From Planctomycetota bacterium (GTDB lineage Bacteria > Planctomycetota > B129-G9), in the NCBI GenBank assembly GCA_030607235.1, contig JAUWEX010000049.1:1-7279 (forward strand): 7,279 nucleotides of DNA, written 5' to 3'. Position 1 is the first letter of the stretch. Every line of letters begins with the position of its first letter. The notes beneath the pieces are model-generated. The model was not told the origin of the DNA. It did no database searches and saw nothing but the letters and a program-made list of their open reading frames with translations. Both the position numbers and the translations under genes were made by a program. This document shows, one piece after another, positions 1 to 5,015 of the stretch.

Positions 1-474
1 CAGCCCGAAGTACTCGCGCCAACCCGGACTGTCGTTGCTCATCATGATTTCCTGCGCGATGATGTCTTTCTCGCGCTCGACCTGTGCGTCGGTGAACGTC
101 GGGCGGCTGAGCATCCCCAGCAGCAGCCCCGCGCACTTGTCGAAGTTCGCCGTCGTCGAAAAAAAGTACGACGTTTCGACGAACGAGGTCATGGCGTTGA
201 CCGACGCGCCCAGTTCGCTGAATCTCTCCGTAACGTCGCGCCCGTCGATCTCGAACAGCCGGTGCTCCAGAAAGTGCGCCACGCCGCCGGGCAACTCGAC
301 CGGGCCGTCGTCGCCGGGCCGCACGATGGCGTTGTCGACGCTGCCGTAGGCCACCGAGACGGTCGCGAATTTCTTGCGCAGCCCCTTGCCCGGCCACACG
401 TAAACCGGCAGCCCGCACTCGGCGCGCGCGCAGTAGATCGTTTCCCTGAGAGTTTTGTCGGTGATCGTTTTCAT
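1..474 (-). CDS. yfmH: M16-family zinc peptidase YfmH-like, N-terminal part (cut by window edge)
   Basis: The first 158 residues of a pitrilysin/insulinase (M16) peptidase are visible; the C-terminal part lies beyond position 1, so no stop codon is seen. The inverted zinc-protease motif HxxEH is intact (H67-F-L-E70-H71, within GGVAHFLEHRLFE). The downstream glutamates E135 and E142 in the EKDIIAQEI segment fit the third metal ligand and its partner, so the enzyme looks catalytically competent. The context AHFLEHRLFE is typical of the YmfH/AlbF branch of M16, annotated in Firmicutes as associated with EF-P 5-aminopentanol modification or peptide processing; its true substrate here is unknown. 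The ATG (474-472) overlaps the stop of yfmF as ATGA, which points to translational coupling. The preceding gene is the usual partner of this family, which supports the name. Confidence is high for the family and moderate for the YfmH subgroup. Confidence 0.88.
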   Translation of the reverse strand, partial: MKTITDKTLRETIYCARAECGLPVYVWPGKGLRKKFATVSVAYGSVDNAIVRPGDDGPVELPGGVAHFLEHRLFEIDGRDVTERFSELGASVNAMTSFVETSYFFSTTANFDKCAGLLLGMLSRPTFTDAQVEREKDIIAQEIMMSNDSPGWREYFGL

Positions 475-1751
475 TTTTCCGGCCGCAATAAAAATATCGT
501 GTCGATTTTCGTTTTCTCCGCGACGGCCCGCACGTCGTCGGCCCGCACCGCCTTAACCCGCCCGATCCAGTGTTCCAGGTCCGCCGCGCCGCCGTTGACG
601 GCCTGCGCGTAGTGGAACGAAATCATCTGCGAGGGGTTGTCGGCCGTGCCTTCGAGCCGCGAAGCGATGCGCTGTTTGGTCTTTGCGATCTCGTCCGCGC
701 CGATTCGCCCGGCCGCGAGTTCCCTTAACTGTGCGCGCAGGATTCTCATCGCCCGCTCGTAGTTCTTCGCCTCGATGCCCATGCTCGCCGCTATCAGCCC
801 GTGCGAACCTTCCAGAAACGAATCCGCCTGGTACGCCAGCCCCGCCTTTTCGCGCACGTGCCGGAAAAGCCGCGAGTGCGAAAACCCGCCCAGCACCCCG
901 TTGAACACCGTCGCCGCGGCGAATCGCCTCTCGCCTATCCGTGTGCCCGTCCGCAGCGCCACGCAGAGTTTCGCCTGCTTGATTTTCTGCTCTTCCGTTA
1001 CGCGGCGCGGTCGGGCGGGGGCCGCGACTTTTTCTATCGGCGCGAATCCCGGCCCCGCCTCCCGCTCGAACCGCAGGTGCCGCCGGACCAACGCGACCGC
1101 GCGGCTCAGCGAGATGTCGCCGACGACAAACACGTCCATCGGCGCGGTGCGCGCGAAATCGCGATAGAACCCGTACAGCGACTCCGGCGTCAGGGCCGCC
1201 AGCGCCGCCACGTCGCCGTGTTCGTAAAACCGCAGCCGCTCGCCGCGGCAGGTCTCTTCGAACAGCCGCCTCTGCGCGTAGGCCATCTTGTCGTTGGTCA
1301 GCGACAGTATCTGCGCCGCGAGGTTTGTCCGCTCGCGCTCGAATATCCGCGTGTCGAATGCGCCGCCGGTCGCGCGCGGCCGCAGCAGGACGTTTCGCAG
1401 GAAAGCAAAGCACCTGTTCGTCAGGTCGGGCTTGCGCGGCAAAAACGCCGGGTCGGGAATTTCCATCTTCGCCGCCAACACCTGCCGCCCGCCGACGCGC
1501 GATACGCCGCAGCGAAATCCCGCGCCGTACATCTTTTCCAGTTCCTCGGCCATCGCGCGCGTGTCGGGAAATTTTTTGCAGCCCCGCCCCAGGACCGCCG
1601 CCAGCAGCGCCGCGCTCGTCGCGTTTTCGTCGAGTTCGCGCCCGAACCACACCTGCACCGAGACGCTCTTGAAGGTTTTGGTGCGGCGCACGTGGACGTT
1701 GATTCCGTCGGTTGCGGCGCTTTGAAATTCCGTTTGGGTCGTCTTTCGCAT
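471..1751 (-). CDS. yfmF: M16 peptidase-like subunit YfmF-like (probably non-catalytic)
   Basis: This 426-aa protein resembles YmfF/YfmF, the companion of YfmH. The N-terminal half has the M16 fold signature (beta-strand segment SVSVQVWFG at 30-37) but no HxxEH: the equivalent stretch near 49-57 reads LLAAVLGRG, so no zinc site is expected. The C-terminal half carries the SxLFxxVREKxxLAY block (residues 291-307), which in active M16 pairs supplies substrate-contacting Arg and Tyr residues. This matches the pattern known for M16 heterodimers, in which one subunit holds zinc and the other completes the active site. The ATG at 1751-1749 lies 2 nt after the mutL stop. No Shine-Dalgarno is visible, so translation is probably coupled to mutL. 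A longer reading in this frame up to 2135 lies inside mutL and is not credible as the start. Length is normal for the family. An annotation of plain 'insulinase family protein' would also be correct. Confidence 0.85.
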   Translation of the reverse strand: MRKTTQTEFQSAATDGINVHVRRTKTFKSVSVQVWFGRELDENATSAALLAAVLGRGCKKFPDTRAMAEELEKMYGAGFRCGVSRVGGRQVLAAKMEIPDPAFLPRKPDLTNRCFAFLRNVLLRPRATGGAFDTRIFERERTNLAAQILSLTNDKMAYAQRRLFEETCRGERLRFYEHGDVAALAALTPESLYGFYRDFARTAPMDVFVVGDISLSRAVALVRRHLRFEREAGPGFAPIEKVAAPARPRRVTEEQKIKQAKLCVALRTGTRIGERRFAAATVFNGVLGGFSHSRLFRHVREKAGLAYQADSFLEGSHGLIAASMGIEAKNYERAMRILRAQLRELAAGRIGADEIAKTKQRIASRLEGTADNPSQMISFHYAQAVNGGAADLEHWIGRVKAVRADDVRAVAEKTKIDTIFLLRPEK

Positions 1752-1753
1752 GG

Positions 1754-3568
1754 CTATTTTCTGTGGAACCTTTTTTCGAGTTCGTCCAGCGTGAAGCGCA
1801 GCGCGATGGGTCTGCCGTGCGGGCAGGAATACTTCTCGCGCATTTTTTCGCGCTGTTCCAGCAGGTCCGCGATGCTGCGCGCGCTCAGCGGCTCGCCGGC
1901 CTTGAGAGCCGCGTGGCACGCCGCGGTCTTGCGCAGGGCGTCGCGTATCTCCTCCATCCGCGCGCTCGCGCCTCTCGCCGAAATTTCGTCGCTCATGTCC
2001 TTGACCAGCGCCGCGATGTCCGCGCCGACCAGCGCCTCGGGCACGGCCCTGACCGCAAGGCTCCTGCCGCCGAATTCCTCGACCTCGAAGCCGACCTCGC
2101 CGAGCGCGGCCGTTATTCTTTCGCGCTCGACCCACTGCGCCGCGCTCAACTCCACCGTCGGCGGTATCAGCATCCGCTGGCGCGCGTCCGCGCCGCCCGC
2201 CTCGCGCGCGAGGAGTTTTTCGTAGATGATTTTTTCGTGCAGCGCGTGCTGGTCGATGATTTCGAGTCCCTCCGGCGTCTCGACGACGATGTAGGAATCG
2301 TGTGCCTGAAAAAACGCCGGGCCGGTTTCCGATGCGAACGCCGGCGCGGGTCTTGCCGCGGGTATTACGCTCTTCGCGGGCGCCTCGTGTCCGTCGAAGG
2401 GCAGGTGCGGCTGTTGCCGGCGGTTTGCGCGATGAGCGAAGAAATCCCTTATCGCCTGCCGCGTACCCTGTGTTTTGCTGTGGCCGGAGCCGAAGCGCGG
2501 CGCGCCCGAAGCCGGCATTTTTTGCGGCGCGGTTTCGCCCGCCTCTTCTTTCCCGGCGTCCCCGCTCATCCGCGCGGCTTCGACACCGGCGAGAATGTCC
2601 TTGAGCGTCGCCCGCACCTGCGCGTGCAGCGCGGAGGCGTCGCGGAAGCGCACCTCGATTTTGGTCGGGTGGACGTTTACGTCGACCTCGCGCGGGTCGA
2701 TGTCGACGAAGATGAAGGCCACCGGCTGCCGCCCCGAGACGAGCAGCCCGTCGAAGGCACTCTTGATCGCGGCGAAGATCACGCGCTCGCGTATCGGGCG
2801 CGAGTTGAGAAACAGCAGTTGCATTTTCGTGTCGCGCCGCGATACCGGCGGGGCTGCGACGTAGCCGGAGACGTGAATCTTGTTGGTGTGCGATTCGATC
2901 AGCAGCAGGCTGTCGGCGATTTCGTCGCCGTAGAAGTGCCGCAGCCGGTCGATAAGCGCCATGTGCGGGTCGAGCAGGAACACGCGCCTGTCGTTGTGGA
3001 TGAGTTCGAAGCGGATGTGGCAGTGCGCCAGCGCGATGCGCGTTACGGCGCTGACCGTGTGCGAGAGTTCGGTGGAGTCGGACTTGAGAAACTTCATTCG
3101 CACCGGCGTGTTGAAGAAAAGATTGCGCACGTACACGCTCGTCCCGCGCGGGCAGCCCTTCTGCCGGACCTCGCCCAGCGCGCCGCCGTCGCAGGATATC
3201 TCCCAGCCGCCTATCTCGTCGTCCGGGCGCGAGACGATGCCCGCCTGCGAGATCGAGCCGACGCTGGCCAGTGCCTCACCGCGAAAGCCCATCGTGGTGA
3301 TGTGGAACAGTTCGTCGGGGTCGGTGAGTTTGCTCGTGGCGTGGCCGTGGAACGCCAGCGCGATGTCCTCGCGGCCCATCCCCGCGCCGTCGTCGGTAAC
3401 GCGGATGAGTTTTTTGCCGCCTTCCTTTAGTTCGATCGTGATTGACGTCGCCTCGGCGTCGATTGCGTTTTCGACGAGTTCCTTGACGACCGACGCGGGC
3501 CGCTCGATTACCTCGCCGGCGGCGATTTTGTTGACTACGTGCGGGGAGAGTTGTTTGATGCGGGCCAC
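1754..3568 (-). CDS. mutL: DNA mismatch repair protein MutL (endonuclease type)
   Basis: MutL couples mismatch recognition by MutS to strand incision and excision. The 604-aa protein has a complete N-terminal GHKL ATPase: catalytic E30 and Mg-binding N34 in KELVENAIDA, DDGAGM (59-64), HATSK (76-80) and GFRGEAL (94-100). A low-complexity Pro/Ala-rich linker covers about 340-420. The C-terminal dimerisation domain carries the endonuclease site DQHA-x2-E-x4-E (439-450), ACHAALKAG (around C551) and CPHGRP (582-587). It is therefore the self-nicking MutL of MutH-less bacteria. Within the linker, QPHLPF (386-391) resembles a sliding-clamp-binding peptide. The start is GTG (3568-3566), because an in-frame stop lies six codons upstream and any later start would delete the ATPase motifs. 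GAGGT inside the end of the preceding gene is a plausible but slightly distant ribosome site. The gene begins 4 nt after the MPN-like gene and ends 2 nt before yfmF. Confidence 0.97.
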   Translation of the reverse strand: MARIKQLSPHVVNKIAAGEVIERPASVVKELVENAIDAEATSITIELKEGGKKLIRVTDDGAGMGREDIALAFHGHATSKLTDPDELFHITTMGFRGEALASVGSISQAGIVSRPDDEIGGWEISCDGGALGEVRQKGCPRGTSVYVRNLFFNTPVRMKFLKSDSTELSHTVSAVTRIALAHCHIRFELIHNDRRVFLLDPHMALIDRLRHFYGDEIADSLLLIESHTNKIHVSGYVAAPPVSRRDTKMQLLFLNSRPIRERVIFAAIKSAFDGLLVSGRQPVAFIFVDIDPREVDVNVHPTKIEVRFRDASALHAQVRATLKDILAGVEAARMSGDAGKEEAGETAPQKMPASGAPRFGSGHSKTQGTRQAIRDFFAHRANRRQQPHLPFDGHEAPAKSVIPAARPAPAFASETGPAFFQAHDSYIVVETPEGLEIIDQHALHEKIIYEKLLAREAGGADARQRMLIPPTVELSAAQWVERERITAALGEVGFEVEEFGGRSLAVRAVPEALVGADIAALVKDMSDEISARGASARMEEIRDALRKTAACHAALKAGEPLSARSIADLLEQREKMREKYSCPHGRPIALRFTLDELEKRFHRK

Positions 3569-3572
3569 GGCG

Positions 3573-3986
3573 CTATTCGACCTCTATGCGGACGAGCCTG
3601 GCCTGCGACGCGGCGATCTCGTAGGCCTTGACCAGCGGCACTCCGCCCTGTTGCAGCGAAACGATGAAGAGCATTACGTTGGGGTCGGAATAGGTTTCGA
3701 TCTCGTATTGCGTGGGGGCCGCATTGCCGCTTGCGTGGCAGCGGAATATCGCCAGCGGCCTGTGGCCGCGGCCCAGCAGGCGCGATTTCGTCTCCATGCA
3801 CTCGATCATCTCGTTGGTCGGGTCGGAGCGGTCCGCTTCGAGGCCGCTCATCATCTCGACGACCTCGATGGCCGTCTCCCTGCCCGCGAGCATCCCGAAG
3901 GCAATCCGCGGACTGCTTTTCATGCAGTGCTGGATCATTTCGTAAAAGATTTCGCGTTTTACCGCGATGTGTTTTTCCGGTTGCAT
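3573..3986 (-). CDS. MPN/JAMM-like (Mov34/PAD-1) protein with degenerate metal site
   Basis: This 137-aa single-domain protein aligns well with the bacterial JAMM/MPN fold (M67-type isopeptidases related to Mec+, RadC and Rpn11). The N-terminal helix and following strand (MIQHCMKSSPRIAFGMLAG, 17-35) match the family pattern A-P-x-E-x-C-G-L-L-x-G. The central strand and loop LAIFRCHASGNAAPTQYEI (78-96) match x-I-Y-H-S-H-x(6)-P-S-x-x-D. The final strand NVMLFIVSLQ (103-112) is also typical. Almost all catalytic positions differ: the Glu site is I28, the first His is R82, the Ser is T92 and the Asp is E95; only H84 remains. I infer a protein-binding or structural pseudo-enzyme, not an active zinc peptidase. 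The ATG start overlaps the end of the upstream YkgJ-like gene by 28 nt, with no clear Shine-Dalgarno. The stop lies 4 nt before mutL. The family call is fairly secure; the function and binding partner are unknown. Confidence 0.75.
   Translation of the reverse strand: MQPEKHIAVKREIFYEMIQHCMKSSPRIAFGMLAGRETAIEVVEMMSGLEADRSDPTNEMIECMETKSRLLGRGHRPLAIFRCHASGNAAPTQYEIETYSDPNVMLFIVSLQQGGVPLVKAYEIAASQARLVRIEVE
3580..3584 (-). promoter_or_regulatory. Possible ribosome binding site of mutL
   Basis: GAGGT on the minus strand lies inside the last codons of the MPN-like gene, 11 nt before the GTG start of mutL. The spacing is longer than ideal, so coupling to the upstream gene may matter as much. The GTG choice does not depend on this site, because an in-frame stop blocks any longer reading. 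Confidence 0.4.
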
Positions 3987-4435
3987 ATTTTGCCGTCGTG
4001 GTCGAGTGTAGAAAAGTCGCCGTTGCTGATTTCGTCGATTTCCCGCGCGCTGAAGCGGCGGCCCTGTCCGGCGCCGGGGCAGTCCTCGCGGACCGCAGCC
4101 CACACCGCGCGGCTCTCGATGTTTTCGGCCCAGAACGGCCACGAAACGCACTGCCGCGGCCGCACCGGATAGACCCGGCAGCCGCCTTCGAGCAGGCAGC
4201 AGTCGCCGTTGGGTTTTTCGCGCAGGCTGAATTTCCGGCCGACGCGCCGCAAGTGTTTCTGTGCGAAATCGTCGAAACTCATTTTGAGGTGCCGCGCGAT
4301 TTTTTCGATTTCGGCCCGCGTTACCCAGACGTACCCCGACTCGCCGCCGCAGCACGCGCCGCAACGCCTGCATTCGAACTCCAGTCCGTTCGCATACCAC
4401 TGTTTTCGCCCGTTGTCGCCGGTGTAGTCTTTCAC
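3959..4435 (-). CDS. YkgJ-family cysteine cluster protein (putative zinc/iron-chelating)
   Basis: This 158-aa protein shows the hallmark CxxCxxCC cluster (C22, C25, C28, C29, followed by GGESGYVWVT). A second set of cysteines follows: C79 and C80, C86 in the GGCRVYPVRP segment, C96 before SWPFW, and C119. This arrangement is that of the YkgJ / 'putative zinc- or iron-chelating domain' family. Members are thought to bind a metal or Fe-S centre, but no reaction is established and I assign none. No signal peptide or membrane segment is visible, so it is likely cytoplasmic. The GTG start at 4435 gives normal family length and places the first cluster about 20 residues in; no strong Shine-Dalgarno precedes it. 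It lies 25 nt after the NIL-domain gene, and its last 28 nt overlap the start of the MPN-like gene, which suggests coupled translation. Confidence 0.88.
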   Translation of the reverse strand: MKDYTGDNGRKQWYANGLEFECRRCGACCGGESGYVWVTRAEIEKIARHLKMSFDDFAQKHLRRVGRKFSLREKPNGDCCLLEGGCRVYPVRPRQCVSWPFWAENIESRAVWAAVREDCPGAGQGRRFSAREIDEISNGDFSTLDHDGKICNRKNTSR

Positions 4436-4460
4436 GTTCGTTTCGGGGTTGTGGATCCGT

Positions 4461-4715
4461 TCAGTCGTCGACGTTCTCGGCCTGTAGCGGTGTAACTTCG
4501 ACCTTGTGGCCTTTGAGATACTTGACCGCCTTGTCGATTTCGGCCTGCGACCCGCGGAGTTCGATCGCCATCAGGCATCTGTCGTTGTTGATGGTCGCGG
4601 CGCGGATGATCGTAACCACGTCGAACATCTGCCCGACGTTGTAGACGATGGGGTCGGAGACCGCCACTCGCGGAAAAGCCAGATTGAATATCTGGGACTG
4701 CTCGTTTTCGCTCAC
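4461..4715 (-). CDS. Stand-alone NIL-domain protein
   Basis: This 84-aa protein is almost entirely one NIL domain, the ferredoxin-like alpha/beta fold otherwise found at the C-terminus of methionine-importer ATPases (MetN), where it senses methionine, and fused to some ferredoxins. Visible features are the PIVYNVGQMFDVVTIIRAA block (about 22-40), the central strand CLMAIELRG and the C-terminal helix and strand KAVKYLKGHKVEVTPL. There is no ATPase, Fe-S motif or membrane segment, so it may be a small-molecule-binding or regulatory subunit; the ligand is unknown. It is the first gene of the leftward operon. The start is GTG (4715-4713), set by an AGGAGG site 8 nt upstream. The stop lies 25 nt before the cysteine-cluster gene. 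The link to mismatch repair is only positional. Confidence 0.82.
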   Translation of the reverse strand: MSENEQSQIFNLAFPRVAVSDPIVYNVGQMFDVVTIIRAATINNDRCLMAIELRGSQAEIDKAVKYLKGHKVEVTPLQAENVDD

Positions 4716-4723
4716 TATCCAAA

Positions 4724-4729
4724 CCTCCT
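4724..4729 (-). promoter_or_regulatory. Strong Shine-Dalgarno of the NIL-domain gene
   Basis: A consensus AGGAGG on the minus strand lies 8 nt upstream of the GTG at 4715. It decides the start of the first operon gene and is the only consensus ribosome site I can see in the leftward unit; the downstream genes rely on close spacing or overlap. Confidence 0.85.
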
Positions 4730-4745
4730 GATAATTCGATAACTT

Positions 4746-4774
4746 ACTCTATCACCCTGCAAAATAAGTGTCAA
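4746..4774 (-). promoter_or_regulatory. Sigma-70 promoter of the NIL-ykgJ-MPN-mutL-yfmF-yfmH operon
   Basis: On the minus strand, a perfect -35 TTGACA (4774-4769) is followed by a 17-bp spacer and a -10 TAGAGT (4751-4746; 4 of 6 consensus). The predicted transcription start is near 4739, giving a leader of about 24 nt that contains the AGGAGG site. No other strong promoter was noticed within the operon, so mutL and the peptidase pair probably depend on this one. Confidence 0.72.
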
Positions 4775-4820
4775 CCTTCCTTATGGCAGCCCTTATCACT
4801 AAACGCCTCAACCACAAGCG

Positions 4821-4904
4821 CACCCGAAAGGGACACTTCCCTTCGATGCGCGGCCTTGCGTCCACCCGAAAGGGACACTTCCCTTCGATGCGCGGCCTTG
4901 CGTC
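4821..4904. repeat. Perfect tandem duplication, 2 x 42 bp, of a REP-like unit
   Basis: Two identical 42-bp units (4821-4862 and 4863-4904) lie head to tail. Each contains the core CCGAAAGGGACACTTCC and can fold into a small hairpin: AAGGGA, loop CACT, TCCCTT, extended by CG/CG around one unpaired A. A short stem with an unpaired base is the usual form of REP elements. The units lie in non-coding DNA upstream of both divergent promoters. The 42-bp period keeps any reading frame open, which creates spurious small ORFs with repeated peptides. The exact identity of the two copies implies recent duplication or conversion. Confidence 0.9.
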
Positions 4905-4934
4905 CGCTTCCGAAGGAGGAAGTGTCCCTTTCGG
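4866..4934. repeat. Inverted repeat / REPIN-like pair of the same core
   Basis: The core CCGAAAGGGACACTTCC (4866-4882) recurs as its exact reverse complement at 4918-4934. The pairing continues with CTTCG (4883-4887) against CGAAG (4911-4915) after a 2-nt bulge, giving about 22 bp of stem around a 23-nt GC-rich loop. The inverted copy can also fold alone (CCGAA...TTCGG ends, 4910-4934). The first tandem copy (4824-4840) can compete for the same partner. Two REP units in opposite orientation form a REPIN-like arrangement, of the kind mobilised elsewhere by REP-associated (Y1, IS200-like) transposases. No transposase gene is present here. There is no T-run after the stem, so it is not a typical intrinsic terminator. 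Confidence 0.82.
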
Positions 4935-4946
4935 TTCTGCCCGCTG

Positions 4947-4975
4947 TTGCCCGCGGCGCGGATTGCTGGTATAAT
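4947..4975 (+). promoter_or_regulatory. uvrA promoter with extended -10
   Basis: TTGCCC (4947-4952, 4 of 6 consensus) is separated by 17 bp from a perfect TATAAT (4970-4975), which is preceded by TGG and so forms an extended -10 element. The predicted transcription start is near 4982, leaving a leader of about 34 nt before the uvrA ATG. The region from here to 5015 shows no LexA-type palindrome. Confidence 0.75.
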
Positions 4976-5015
4976 GCCGGATTCGATTGTCGCCCCAAAA
5001 CCATTGTTATGTGAT

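Noticed and set aside
471..2135. Longer 554-aa version of YfmF starting inside mutL
   Set aside because: The first 128 residues are Arg/Gly-rich out-of-frame translation of mutL. The ATG at 1751 gives normal family length and sits 2 nt after the mutL stop.
801..3430. Long plus-strand ORFs (801-2225 and 1712-3430) opposite yfmF and mutL
   Set aside because: They have low-complexity Arg/Ala-rich translations with no recognisable motif and overlap well-supported minus-strand genes; they are GC-bias shadows.
4821..4934. CRISPR array
   Set aside because: The two units are contiguous with no spacer, the third copy is inverted, and there are no cas genes.
4866..4934. Rho-independent terminator
   Set aside because: The stem is long but no T-run follows on either strand, and both neighbouring genes start, not end, at this region.
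4935..5015. LexA/SOS operator before uvrA
   Set aside because: I looked for CTGT-N8-ACAG and GAAC-N4-GTTC type palindromes and found none. A lineage-specific operator cannot be excluded.
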